64,000 nt of DNA, taken from the NCBI GenBank assembly GCA_029260795.1, contig JAJDCO010000055.1, positions 1 through 64,000 on the forward strand, read 5' to 3'. Both the position numbers and the translations under genes were made by a program. The DNA is from Planctomycetota bacterium. Its GTDB lineage: Bacteria; Planctomycetota; OFTM77. Positions 1 to 8,110 of the stretch are shown in pieces. Under the pieces are notes generated by a model. That model did not search any database and was not told the origin of the DNA. It was given only the letters and a program-made list of their open reading frames with translations. Position 1 is the first letter of the stretch. The number at the start of each line of letters is the position of its first letter.

Positions 1-517
1 GGCGCGCGTCCAGACGAGGATCGGCTACTTCGTACCGCGGGTCTGGGTCACCGAAGGCATTCATCCCGGCATCGTCGGCTGCTCGCACCACGTCGGCCGC
101 TGGCGCATTCACGAGGCGATCGGTGGCGAGCGCTCGTCGACTTCGCTGGTCGACATTCAACGTGACGGCAGCCGCTTCCTCTTCCGTCAGAAGCACGGGC
201 TGCAGCCGTTCAAGAGCCGCGACCGCGACACCGAGCGCATCTGGTGGAAGGAGGTCGGCGTCAACCAGAACCTGACCTTCCCCGTCCAGCCCGACCCGGC
301 GAGTGGCATGCACTGCTGGCATCAGAAGGTCACGGTGATGCCGGGTGACGCAGACGACCAGTACGGCGACGTCTTCGTCGACACGGACAAGTCGCGAGAG
401 GTCTACGCCGAGTGGCTGAAGAAGACCAAGCCCGCCCCCGGCCCGGGCGGCCTACGGCGCCCCCTCTGGATGAACCGCCCACTCAAGCCGACGCCCGACG
501 CCTATCGGATGGACTGA
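1..517 (+). CDS. Molybdopterin-dependent oxidoreductase, C-terminal fragment
   Basis: The reading frame is open from base 2 and enters from outside the window, so only the last ~171 residues are seen. The piece VTEGIHPGIVGCSHHVGRW is the usual signature of the molybdopterin-dinucleotide-binding domain of the DMSO-reductase (MopB) superfamily. In these enzymes this C-terminal domain closes over the bis-MGD cofactor. The tail is rich in Trp and Pro and ends TPDAYRMD. The substrate (formate, nitrate, arsenite, polysulfide or other) cannot be told without the N-terminal part, including the Fe-S motif and the Mo ligand. The ORF track begins only at the internal Met at 308, which is not the real start. 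The family call is firm; the subfamily is unknown. Confidence 0.85.
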   Translation, partial: ARVQTRIGYFVPRVWVTEGIHPGIVGCSHHVGRWRIHEAIGGERSSTSLVDIQRDGSRFLFRQKHGLQPFKSRDRDTERIWWKEVGVNQNLTFPVQPDPASGMHCWHQKVTVMPGDADDQYGDVFVDTDKSREVYAEWLKKTKPAPGPGGLRRPLWMNRPLKPTPDAYRMD

Positions 518-589
518 GCGAGGGGAGACCGACGGCGAGAGAGGCCCTCGTATCGCCGCCATCCAGCTTTCAGCCGCTCGGCGTCCCCG

Positions 590-988
590 TCATGGCTCTT
601 GTCTCTGAACTTCGACGATTCCGTCGAAGTCGCGATCGTAGCTGCAGATCGCCTGCAGTGATGAGCAAACCACCACGGCTGCGTGGATGGCATCGCGAGC
701 CATGATCGTCGGGTAGCGATCGAGAAGAGCCCTCGCGGCGTCGGCTATCTCTGCTGTGATCGGAATCACGACAGGAACGATTCGGCGGGCCAGGTCATAA
801 ACTCTTCGCCCCGCTTCCCACCGTTGAAGCGCCCGATAGCGATGCAGGATCTCTTGAAGGACTTCTGCGTTCGTGGCGACCTGGACTTGCCCACGGCTGA
901 CCTGCTCGAGGAACCGGATACTCGGCTTCTTGTTGGGATGATCGGCTCCCGCCGCGTACATGAAGATGTTTGAGTCGATCAGGATCAC
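590..988 (-). CDS. PIN-domain toxin (VapC-like)
   Basis: A 132-aa protein with the PIN ribonuclease layout. The acidic residues are D5 (LIDSN), E42 (NAEVLQE), D99 (ARDAIHAA) and D118/D120 (YDRDFD), which together would bind the catalytic Mg2+. PIN toxins of type II systems cleave RNA and are held inactive by the partner antitoxin. The start is GTG at 988; its GTGA overlaps the stop of the upstream antitoxin gene, so the two are translationally coupled. Length is normal for the family. The RNA target is unknown. The pair stands alone between the Mo-oxidoreductase and a lipoprotein gene. Confidence 0.85.
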   Translation of the reverse strand: MILIDSNIFMYAAGADHPNKKPSIRFLEQVSRGQVQVATNAEVLQEILHRYRALQRWEAGRRVYDLARRIVPVVIPITAEIADAARALLDRYPTIMARDAIHAAVVVCSSLQAICSYDRDFDGIVEVQRQEP

Positions 989-1236
989 GGAAGAAGCTCA
1001 TCCGGCTCTGCAGTCGACTCCCGTTTCATGGTGCCGGTCTCCCCGACGGGCAGAGCCAGAGAGGCAAGCTCGGCTACAGCCTTGACTCTCTCTTCCTCGG
1101 ACAGGATTCCGTACTGCGCCTCACAGGCTCGCCGGACAAGCTCGCCCAAGCTCACTCCCATTCTCTGGGCAAGCTGGACCAGATGGTCATGCAGGTTGGG
1201 AGGAAAGAGGATGGTCGTCTTCTTCGAGAGCTCCAT
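985..1236 (-). CDS. Ribbon-helix-helix antitoxin of the PIN pair
   Basis: A protein of about 83 aa opening MELSKKTTILFPPNLHDHL and followed by a helix around LAQRMGVSLGELVRRACE. This is the pattern of a short ribbon-helix-helix DNA-binding antitoxin (beta strand, then two helices). I place the start at 1236 rather than at the ORF-track start (1326) or the ATG at 1248, because GGAGGTG lies just upstream of the 1236 ATG. The acidic tail (STAEPDELLP) would suit toxin binding. It is followed with a 4-bp overlap by the PIN toxin gene. RHH antitoxins usually repress their own operon; no operator was identified by eye. Confidence 0.75.
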   Translation of the reverse strand: MELSKKTTILFPPNLHDHLVQLAQRMGVSLGELVRRACEAQYGILSEEERVKAVAELASLALPVGETGTMKRESTAEPDELLP

Positions 1237-1403
1237 ATGCACCTCCATAGGTGTAACAGTATCCCGCTTTCGACCCTTCGTCAAGTGAGGCAGAGGCTTC
1301 CGATCGTAGCGTCGCGAACGAGCCACTGGAATCGGGGGAGCTTTCCGGGGACTCTGACGTCCTCTGCAATCGGTTCGACGTCGTCTTGGTGAGGAGGATG
1401 ATC

Positions 1404-2201
1404 ATGCTTCGGTGGGTCTCGATGTCAGCGCTGCTTCTGTTCGCGGGGAGCCTGGCCGCTTGCCAGAGTCCCGGTCTTCCCGCTTCGGCTGCTCCTTCGG
1501 AGGAAGGATACCTCGATCTGCACTCGGGGTCGGTCGACGCCGAGAGCAGCTTCGGGCTGCACACCGAGAGAGCCGCGAACACGCCGAGGCTGGCGGCCCT
1601 CGCCTTCGACACCGGAACGCTGCCGCCGACCGAGCCGGAGCCCCAGGACGCGGGCGATTCCGATCGCCGGCTGATCTACAGCGGTATGCTTCGGCTCGCC
1701 GTCAGCGACTTCGAGGCGACGGCCCGACGCGCCCGCGAGCTGACGACCGAGCTCGGGGGTTACCTCCAAAGCCTGACCGACGATCGGCTCACGTTGCGCA
1801 TCCCGAGCGATCGCTGGGAGGAAGCCTTCGAGCGCTTCGAGCAGCTCGGCAGCGTCGTCGGTCGACAGCTCCAAGTACAAGACGTCACCGAGGAGTTCAC
1901 CGACCTCGAGATCGAGCTCACGAATGCGCGCGCTCTGCGCGAGCGCCTGGAAGTGCTCTTGCAGCGCGCCGATGACATCGAAGCCGCGCTCAAGATCGAG
2001 ACGGAGCTAACCCGCGTCCGTACTCAGATCGAGCGCCTCGAAGGCCGGCTGCGTTTCCTCGGCAACCGAGTCGCCTTCGGCACCCTGACACTCGAGCTCG
2101 TGCGCGTCGCCGCCGCCGCCCGTGCAGCGGGGCTGCCCTTCCCCTGGCTTCACGAGCTGGGCGTCGTCGACCTATTGGGACTGGAAGGGAGCGACCGATG
2201 A
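1404..2201 (+). CDS. DUF4349-family lipoprotein
   Basis: The precursor starts MLRWVSMSALLLFAGSLAAC, a lipoprotein signal peptide with lipobox LAAC. AGGAGG at 1392-1397 sits directly against the ATG at 1398 but at a good distance from the ATG at 1404, so 1404 is preferred. The core from RRLIYSGMLRLAVSDFEAT to FGTLTLELV matches DUF4349: a beta-rich segment, then a long Glu/Arg coiled-coil hairpin (LTNARALRERLEVLLQRADD... IETELTRVRTQIERLEGRL). DUF4349 proteins are membrane-attached and of unknown function. The usual C-terminal TM helix is replaced by a short tail. Its stop overlaps the start of the next lipoprotein gene by 4 bp, suggesting a two-gene unit. Confidence 0.8.
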   Translation: MLRWVSMSALLLFAGSLAACQSPGLPASAAPSEEGYLDLHSGSVDAESSFGLHTERAANTPRLAALAFDTGTLPPTEPEPQDAGDSDRRLIYSGMLRLAVSDFEATARRARELTTELGGYLQSLTDDRLTLRIPSDRWEEAFERFEQLGSVVGRQLQVQDVTEEFTDLEIELTNARALRERLEVLLQRADDIEAALKIETELTRVRTQIERLEGRLRFLGNRVAFGTLTLELVRVAAAARAAGLPFPWLHELGVVDLLGLEGSDR

Positions 2202-2638
2202 GGCTCCTTCTCCTCGCCTTGCTGCTACTTGCACCCGTCTCCTGTCGCACGATCCAGTCGCCGACGGGCTACCTCCCCCTCGAGCCCCACGGTGAGCTCG
2301 TCTACCACGCCGTCGCTCCCAACGGCAATCGGATCGAGATCCGTGAGCACGAGAACCGAGAGGAAGGCACCGTCGACTACTGGGCGCGTGCCGTTCGCCG
2401 TGAGCTGGTCGAAGGTCGTGGATACTCCGTACAAGGCGAGCGTGAGATTCGGAGCCGGGACGAAGCACCGGGACGCGAGATCCTCTTCTCCGCCGAGCAC
2501 CAGCTTCGTGAGTACCTGTACCTGGTCGCGATCACGGCCGACGCCGGTCGCGTGCAGATCGTCGAGGCCGGCGGCGAGCGCACGGCTCTCGAGCCCGACC
2601 TGCCCGCGATTCGAGCGATGGTGGACACCTTGGATTGA
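2198..2638 (+). CDS. Small putative lipoprotein, unknown function
   Basis: A 146-aa protein with the signal MRLLLLALLLLAPVSC, so probably lipidated at Cys16 and sent to the periplasm or outer membrane. The ATGA overlap with the DUF4349 gene marks translational coupling and a shared job. The mature part is charged and beta-strand-like (GNRIEIREHENREEGTVDYWARAV, then YLYLVAITADAGRVQIVEAGG), with no catalytic motif I recognise. It is shorter than most enzymes and may be an accessory envelope protein. Confidence 0.7.
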   Translation: MRLLLLALLLLAPVSCRTIQSPTGYLPLEPHGELVYHAVAPNGNRIEIREHENREEGTVDYWARAVRRELVEGRGYSVQGEREIRSRDEAPGREILFSAEHQLREYLYLVAITADAGRVQIVEAGGERTALEPDLPAIRAMVDTLD

Positions 2639-2649
2639 CGCCTCACCGC

Positions 2650-3044
2650 GACGGCGAGGCGGACACAGACGACCCAGCCCCGAGGCTCGAGGGGCGAGAG
2701 ATCAAGGCCCCTGAGCCCATGATAGAGGCCCCAAAGAACGTACCGCAGCGTGAGCTCGTGCCAGAGTCCGATCGTCCGCATCGTCGCGACGATGGCCAGA
2801 TTGGGCCGTCTCCAGTGTGCCATCGCCGGCGTGAAGTTATAGCGCCGACACCGGAGTGCGGCTCGAAGTTCGCCACGTCCGAGTCGATCCCGTAGTGGAG
2901 CAGCTTCAGAAGGTAGAAGCCAAATCCGATCGGGACGGCCAAGGCGACCCCGACGTTCGCTTGCCCGAGCGTCGCCCAACCCTTCACGGCCGCAAAGATG
3001 AGCAGGAGCCCGATCAGCCCGGCGCGCCAGACCACTCGCGAAAC
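2650..3044 (-). pseudogene. MBOAT acyltransferase remnant, frameshifted
   Basis: Two pieces of an MBOAT (membrane-bound O-acyltransferase) lie in different reading frames. In one frame 3044-2865 reads LIGLLLIFAAVKGWATLG and VALAVPIGFGFYLLKLLHYG, resembling the family's PIGISFYTFQ region. In another frame 2841-2650 reads YNFTPAMAHWRRPNLAI and then GLWHELTLRYVLWGLYHG (2769-2716), which is the family's catalytic-His block. A frameshift lies near 2841-2865. An intact MBOAT is about 450-500 aa; here only some 130 residues remain, with no N-terminal helices and no clean start. This is a decayed gene, most likely the relic of a surface-polysaccharide or alginate-type O-acetyltransferase. Confidence 0.75.
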
Positions 3045-3502
3045 GGGCGCGTCCGCGCAGCGAGCGCACCTGGGTGTCCGACTCGGCGGACTCGTTCGCG
3101 CGAGCGGAGCTGACGCAGAGGCGACTGCTTGCCGAGCCCGGACACTCCGACCGTCGGCCGCCGTCGCTTGGCGCGCAGGAAGGCCTCGACCTCGCGGCGG
3201 CTTCCGAACAGCCGCGTGTCCAGCTCGGCCAGGGCGTCCTCGGGCGCGCGACCGCCCAAGAGCTGCTCGTGAAAGATCGGGAATCCGTGGAGGACAGGGA
3301 CGGAGACCTGACAAGTGTCGCAGCTCAGAAGGCCTCGCTCAATCCGGTGGCGCGTTCCCTCCAGGATCGCGGCCTGCAGCGGCCGGCGACAGGTCGGGCA
3401 TGCGAGATGTTCGACGAGATCGTGGCGCAATCGACCTGTCCCGAATCGGTCGTTGGGAAGGGCCCTCGGCCCGGACTCGTAACGCTTGGAGAGTATCGGC
3501 AA
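3014..3502 (-). pseudogene. Trm112-like zinc-ribbon ORF, probably truncated
   Basis: The ORF carries LACPTCRRPL, then ERGLLSCDTCQVSVPVLHGFP. This is the four-cysteine ribbon of Trm112/UPF0434-like domains, often found at the N-terminus of SAM methyltransferases. After about residue 115 the protein turns into low-complexity Arg-rich sequence that reads straight into the MBOAT remnant in another frame, so the original C-terminal part is gone. I call it a truncated gene rather than a working 162-aa protein. Alternatively the ribbon could be a stand-alone small protein with a spurious tail. Confidence 0.5.
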
Positions 3503-3607
3503 GCGACCCGAGCCTGTTCCACCAAAAACACGATCGGCTGCGAATCCTGAGAATCACCCCGGACCTCACGCTCGATTCTTCTCGCCCTCCCTTGGAAAGC
3601 TCGGACT

Positions 3608-4558
3608 ATGCTAGGCCCCCTAGGAGAGAAGCTGACTTTGGGCGCTCCCTGCTTGATCCGCACCACCATCCTCGCCGCACTCGTTACCCTCCTCGCACTC
3701 GCGTGGGGCTGCAAGAAGGACGATCGAGACGACCACTGCTTGTTCCCGCCCAAGCTCCCCCTCACGCAGACGGGCAGCTTCGACTTGACGGGACCGCCGC
3801 CGGACATCCTGATCCTCTCGGTCGGGGGCCACGCGCGATCCGCATCCGCCCTCACGTGCTCCGAGGACAAGAACCGCAGCTATCTGGGTAACTCGGGCAA
3901 CGCCGTGGACGCGCTCACGACCTTCTTCTTCAATGAAGGGCTCGAGGTGGCGGTGCGAAACTTCTCGGACCGCTTGCAGGCCTCAGACCAGAACTTCGAC
4001 GGCATCCCCGATGACCTGAACGAGCTCGGATTCCTCGAGCTGCTCTTGATCCTGGATCAAGCCTACCTGCTGTGGATCCTCGACCAGGCGAGCCCGACGC
4101 GCATCGTGCTCGTCTGCCACAGCCATGGTGGAAACTGGGCCCACCTGGCGACGGCGATCCGACCCGAGATCCCGATCGAGTACTTGATCTCCCTCGACAA
4201 CGTCGTGACGAACTGGGAGTGCGAGCATCGATGTCAGGTCGCGAGCTGGGTGCACTTCAACGGACTCGCCTTCGAGCTCGACATCTCGCAGCCCGAGAGC
4301 GCGATCTTCGTTCCGGGACAAAACGAGCTCGAGCACGTGAAAGATGTGGTCTTCGACAACGTGCGCTACAACGTGGAGGTTCAGAGCACGGGACCCCCGC
4401 CCCTCAATGATTGCTGTGACAACTACCGCCGAGACGGATTCCGCGACGGCATCTTCACGGACAATCGGGGCGAGACCCATGCGAAGGTATATCGAGCGGG
4501 AAGCGAGTCGATGGACTGGGTCCTCGGGATCCTCTTCCTGCTCGAGAATCCCGAGTAA
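3608..4558 (+). CDS. Lipoprotein with serine-hydrolase nucleophile motif
   Basis: The signal segment LIRTTILAALVTLLALAWGC gives a lipobox (LAWGC). VLVCHSHGGNWAHL has the nucleophile-elbow layout of alpha/beta hydrolases, with Ser between two His, and follows a hydrophobic strand. DILILSVGGHAR near the N-terminus would be the first core strand. The mature protein has several Cys (CEHRC, NDCCDN), suiting disulfides outside the cytoplasm. An acidic stretch, DQNFDGIPDDLNE, resembles a calcium-binding loop. A lipase/esterase-like role is inferred; the substrate is unknown. Start: ATG at 3608 is listed, but TTG at 3638 has a better Shine-Dalgarno (AGGAGAG at 3622) and gives a neater signal peptide. 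Confidence 0.65.
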   Translation: MLGPLGEKLTLGAPCLIRTTILAALVTLLALAWGCKKDDRDDHCLFPPKLPLTQTGSFDLTGPPPDILILSVGGHARSASALTCSEDKNRSYLGNSGNAVDALTTFFFNEGLEVAVRNFSDRLQASDQNFDGIPDDLNELGFLELLLILDQAYLLWILDQASPTRIVLVCHSHGGNWAHLATAIRPEIPIEYLISLDNVVTNWECEHRCQVASWVHFNGLAFELDISQPESAIFVPGQNELEHVKDVVFDNVRYNVEVQSTGPPPLNDCCDNYRRDGFRDGIFTDNRGETHAKVYRAGSESMDWVLGILFLLENPE

Positions 4559-4679
4559 AATCAGCCTGGCGCGTCGAACGTAAGCTCCGCTCAGGAAAAA
4601 GCTTTCCAATCGCCGACGCTCCTCGCACACTCAAGGAAGCCCGAACGACAAGTCCCTCGGAGATTGCGAGCCAGCCACC

Positions 4680-5063
4680 ATGAAACGCCTCTTCACCCCG
4701 ATGGAAGCCGAATGTACTCTGCCGCTGGTCCGGCGGATCGTGGCCGACATCCTCGCAAACGGGCGGGAGATCCGCCGGCTCTCCGGGCGACGCGACCCGG
4801 ACAAGGCCCACATCTTTCGCCTCGAGACCACACTCAAGCGCAACCTGAAAGAGCTCGACCAGATCGGTTGCTCTTACAAGGACAACGGCTACGAAGTCGG
4901 ACTCGTCGATTTCCCGTCCGACATCGAGGGAAAACCGGTCCTGCTCTGCTGGCGGAGCGACGAAGAGCGCGTCGAGTGGTATCACGGCTTCGAAGAAGGT
5001 TACTCGGCGCGGAAACGTATTCCGACTGAGCTCCTCGCGAGCCAACCGTCACCGCAGGCGTGA
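4680..5063 (+). CDS. DUF2203 family protein
   Basis: A 127-aa cytoplasmic protein. It begins with MKRLFTPMEAECTLPLVRRI, passes through a helical stretch (LETTLKRNLKELDQIGC) and ends with the block GLVDFPSDIEGKPVLLCWR then WYHGFEEGYSAR. These are the conserved features of DUF2203, a small protein widespread in bacteria and of unknown function. Length is typical. It lies 25 bp upstream of the lutABC-like operon on the same strand and may be co-transcribed, though nothing links the functions. Confidence 0.85.
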   Translation: MKRLFTPMEAECTLPLVRRIVADILANGREIRRLSGRRDPDKAHIFRLETTLKRNLKELDQIGCSYKDNGYEVGLVDFPSDIEGKPVLLCWRSDEERVEWYHGFEEGYSARKRIPTELLASQPSPQA

Positions 5064-5088
5064 GACCGGAGGGCCCGGGAGAAGATCG

Positions 5089-5856
5089 ATGACGGCGGGC
5101 GGTACGCGCGTTCAGCTCTTTCCCACCTGCCTCGTCGACGAGATCCGTCCCGAGATCGGATGGGCCGTCGTGCGAGTGCTCGAGGCCGCAGGCCTCGAAG
5201 TCGAGCTGCCCGAGGGCCTCGTCTGCTGCGGTCAGCCCGCCTACAACGCGGGCTTCCATCCCGAGGCGCAACGTGTCCTTCTCCACGTGCTCGCGATTCT
5301 CGATCGCACCGAGGGCTGGATCGTCATTCCCTCGGGCTCCTGTGCCGACATGCTGATTCACCAGAGCCACGAGCTGCTGCGCGAGGACGCCGAGGGGCTC
5401 GCCTTGGCCCACCGGGTCTCCGCCAGGTGCCGCGAGTTCAGCGCCTTCCTGGACGAGGACCTCGGGTGGCGCGGCGATGGCCTCCCACGGCGTGAGGCGA
5501 GCGTGGCCTACCATCCGTCCTGCCATCTGAGCCGAGGCCTGGGCGTCACGGAGCCACCGAAGCGGCTGCTGGAGTCCTTGCGTGGCGTGGAATCCATGCC
5601 CGTGGAAGGTCAGGAGGACTGCTGCGGGTTCGGCGGTCTTTTCTCGGTGAAGCAGGCCGACATCTCGGCCGCGATGATGAACCGCAAGCTCGACGCCGTC
5701 GAGGCGTCGGGAGCCGATACCTTGGCGAGCTGCGATCTGGGCTGCTTGATGCACCTGGGTGGCGGCCTGCACCGACGTCAATCGAAGCTCCGCGTGTGTC
5801 ACCTCGCCGAGCTGCTCGCCGAGCGCCTGCCCGACGACGAAGCGGCCGACGGATGA
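5089..5856 (+). CDS. lutA: LutA-like Fe-S subunit of lactate oxidation
   Basis: A 255-aa protein with two cysteine-rich CCG domains: LPEGLVCCGQPAYNAG near residue 47 and EDCCGFGGLFSVKQ near residue 180. HPSCHLSR precedes the second. This is the LutA/YkgE family, the Fe-S subunit of the LutABC complex that oxidises L-lactate to pyruvate. The length matches the family (~240 aa). Its stop overlaps the lutB start in ATGA. Family and operon order make the call strong. CCG domains also occur in glycolate oxidase GlcF and heterodisulfide reductase, so lactate as the substrate is by homology. Confidence 0.9.
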   Translation: MTAGGTRVQLFPTCLVDEIRPEIGWAVVRVLEAAGLEVELPEGLVCCGQPAYNAGFHPEAQRVLLHVLAILDRTEGWIVIPSGSCADMLIHQSHELLREDAEGLALAHRVSARCREFSAFLDEDLGWRGDGLPRREASVAYHPSCHLSRGLGVTEPPKRLLESLRGVESMPVEGQEDCCGFGGLFSVKQADISAAMMNRKLDAVEASGADTLASCDLGCLMHLGGGLHRRQSKLRVCHLAELLAERLPDDEAADG

Positions 5857-7253
5857 CGGACTTCGGCGATCGCGTCTCGAACGCCGTGCGGGATGACCAC
5901 CTGCACATCGCCATCGATCGAGCGACAGCCGCGCTGCGAGGGCGGCGTCAGACGGCGCTCGACTCGCTTCCCGACTTCGAGGACGTCCGCGATTTCGGCC
6001 GGGCCGTGAAGCTCGAGACCATCGCCCATCTCGACGAGCACTTGGTGCGCTTCGAAGAGAACCTCACCGCCAACGGAATCCAGGTGCATTGGGCGGAGGA
6101 CGGTGAGCAGGCCAACCGGATCGTGCTCGACATTGCAAAAAGGCACAAGGCCCGACGGGTCGTGAAGGCCAAGTCGATGGCGACTGAGGAGATCCACCTC
6201 AACGCCGCCCTCGAAGAGGCCGGCCTCGAGGTGCTCGAGACCGATCTCGGCGAGTACATCGCGCAGCTCGCCGGACACGCCCCCTCCCACATCATCCTGC
6301 CGATCTTGCACATGACGCGCGAAGACGTCGGCCAGGTGATGCACGATCGACTCGGGGTTGCCTACACCGACGATCCCCAAGAGATGGCGAAGACGGCGCG
6401 CACGACGCTGCGCCAGCAGTTCATCGAGGCCGACCTCGGCATCACGGGCGCCAACTTCGGCGTCGTCGACGAGGGCGCCATCTGCCTGGTCAGCAACGAG
6501 GGCAACATCCGACTGACGACCTCACTGCCCAAAGTGCACGTCGCGGTCATGGGCATCGAGAAGCTGGTGCCGTCGCTCGACGAGCTCGAGAAGCTGCTGC
6601 GGCTGCTGGCTCGCTCGGCCACCGGACAGAAGCTCACCAGCTACACATCTCTGATTCGCGGACCGCGGCGATCGCCCGACGAGGAGGGCCCCGAAGAGGT
6701 CCACGTCATCCTCCTCGACAACGGTCGCTCCCAGGTCCTCGCCGGCGATCAGGCTGAGATCCTCGGCTGCATCCGTTGCGGTGCCTGCCTCAATGCTTGT
6801 CCCGTCTACCAGCAGATCGGCGGGCACGCCTACGGCGACACCTACCCCGGCCCGATCGGCTCGATCTTCACGCCCGGCATCCGCGGCCTGAAAAGCTCCT
6901 ACGAGCTGCCGCAGGCCAGCAGCTTGTGCGGCGCGTGCCGGGACATCTGTCCGGTCCGTCTGGACATCCCCCGCATGCTCTTGAGCCTGCGTCGCGAGAG
7001 CCGCGCCGTCGCTCCGATGGGTTGGACCTGGCGAGTCGGAATGAAGGGCTTCGCATTCTTCGCCACGCATCCTCGCCTGCACCGCTGGGTCCGCAACGTC
7101 GGACGCTTCTTTCTGCGCCGCATGGCCGACGACGGCTGGCTCCGCACCGGGCTCGGACCGTTGGGCGCTTGGACGAAGGAGCGGGACTTCGCGGTGCCTG
7201 CGAAGCGCAGCCTGACCGAGGAGTGGCGCGCGCGGAAACGGAAGTCGTCATGA
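5853..7253 (+). CDS. lutB: LutB-like iron-sulfur protein of lactate oxidation
   Basis: A 466-aa protein. The first ~300 residues are the LutB/LutC-shared domain (VVKAKSMATEEIHLN, then GVVDEGAICLVSNEGN). They are followed by two 4Fe-4S motifs, CIRCGACLNACPVY from residue 306 and CGACRDICPV near residue 359. The tail is the usual C-terminal region of LutB. The true start is ATG at 5853, overlapping the lutA stop; the ORF-track start at 5796 runs inside lutA. With LutA and LutC it would pass electrons from lactate to the respiratory chain at the inner face of the membrane. Its stop overlaps the lutC start by 4 bp. Confidence 0.9.
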   Translation: MTDFGDRVSNAVRDDHLHIAIDRATAALRGRRQTALDSLPDFEDVRDFGRAVKLETIAHLDEHLVRFEENLTANGIQVHWAEDGEQANRIVLDIAKRHKARRVVKAKSMATEEIHLNAALEEAGLEVLETDLGEYIAQLAGHAPSHIILPILHMTREDVGQVMHDRLGVAYTDDPQEMAKTARTTLRQQFIEADLGITGANFGVVDEGAICLVSNEGNIRLTTSLPKVHVAVMGIEKLVPSLDELEKLLRLLARSATGQKLTSYTSLIRGPRRSPDEEGPEEVHVILLDNGRSQVLAGDQAEILGCIRCGACLNACPVYQQIGGHAYGDTYPGPIGSIFTPGIRGLKSSYELPQASSLCGACRDICPVRLDIPRMLLSLRRESRAVAPMGWTWRVGMKGFAFFATHPRLHRWVRNVGRFFLRRMADDGWLRTGLGPLGAWTKERDFAVPAKRSLTEEWRARKRKSS

Positions 7254-7885
7254 GTGACGCTCGGCAGAGGATCCTGCAGCGAGTGCGTGACGCCTGCCGA
7301 ACGGCACGGATCCCGGAGTCGACTCGGACGGAGCTCCAGCCTCCGGCGCTCGCCTCTCAACCAGAGCTTTGGGTCGAGCGATTCGTGTCCGAGCTCGAAG
7401 CCTTGCAGTCGAGCTGCTTCGTGGCTGACTCCATCGAGGCGGTGCAGGAGCGCGTTCGAAAGGAGATCTCCGAGCGCGTCGTGCTCGGATGGGAGCCCGC
7501 GCGACTGCCGTATGAACTGGGCGACCACCTCGACGCAGCTGCGCGATACCTCGAAGACTCCGCCAACGGCGAGGAAAAGGCAGCCGCGGACATCGGCCTC
7601 ACGGGCGTGACGCTGGCCGTAGCCGAGACTGGCTCGCTGGTGGTCGTGCCAAGAGCCGGCGAGCCGCGGACCGCGTCGCTCCTACCCCGCCGACACGTCG
7701 CGGTCGTCCGCCGCGATCAGATGCGAGCCAGCCTCAGCGAAGCCTTCGCCGAGATCCGCCCGACCCTCGCCGACGTCAGCCACGTCGCCGTCATCACAGG
7801 CCAAAGCCGCTCCGCCGACATCGAGCTCTCCCTGATCCTGGGCATGCACGGCCCCGCCGAGCTGCTCGTCATCGTCGGCCCGTAA
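7250..7885 (+). CDS. lutC: LutC-like lactate utilisation protein
   Basis: A 211-aa protein of the LUD (DUF162) family. It has ADIGLTGVTLAVAETGSLVV, LLPRRHVAVV and a C-terminal ITGQSRSADIELSLILGMHGP block, all standard for LutC/YkgG. The start ATG at 7250 overlaps the lutB stop (ATGA). It is the third member of the L-lactate oxidation complex. Note that LutB contains the same fold in its N-terminal half, as usual. The operon ends here; a repeat-rich gap follows before the convergent M28 peptidase gene. Confidence 0.9.
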   Translation: MSDARQRILQRVRDACRTARIPESTRTELQPPALASQPELWVERFVSELEALQSSCFVADSIEAVQERVRKEISERVVLGWEPARLPYELGDHLDAAARYLEDSANGEEKAAADIGLTGVTLAVAETGSLVVVPRAGEPRTASLLPRRHVAVVRRDQMRASLSEAFAEIRPTLADVSHVAVITGQSRSADIELSLILGMHGPAELLVIVGP

Positions 7886-8110
7886 ACCCGGAGGGCGGAC
7901 TTCAGTCCGCTGGACGGTCCTTCAACACCCATCCGGTCGCCGTTCCGGAGGGCGGACCTCAGAAGACCCCGGGTTGCTCGCCGGCTTCGCCCGGCGTTCC
8001 ACCCGGGGCTAGGTGATGTCGGCCTTGCAAGCCTAACCTTTCGACGGACAACGTCCTCCCACCAGGCAGAAGCCTGGCCTCCGGAGGAAGCCTGGCCTCC
8101 GGAGGGAGCC
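7886..8110. repeat. Intergenic block of palindromic repeats
   Basis: The stretch between the convergent lutC and M28 genes is nearly all repeats. (a) 7888-7913 holds a hairpin GCGGAC-TTCA-GTCCGC, found again exactly, inverted, at 54804-54829. A decayed copy starts at 7945. (b) 7967-8008 is a double hairpin with outer arms CCCCGGGT/ACCCGGGG, inner arms CGCCGG/CCGGCG and loop CTTCGC, followed by GGGGCTAGGTGATGTCGGCC. The same architecture recurs at 46219 and 46405. (c) 8062-8077 is the stem-loop CCAGGC-AGAA-GCCTGG. (d) GAAGCCTGGCCTCCGGAG is repeated in tandem (8069-8086, 8087-8104). No ORF here looks real. The hairpins could also stop transcription from both sides. Confidence 0.8.

Noticed and set aside
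7886-8110. Riboswitch downstream of lutC
   Set aside because: The double hairpin lies after the operon, between convergent genes, and recurs elsewhere in intergenic DNA, so it fits a REP-like repeat better.
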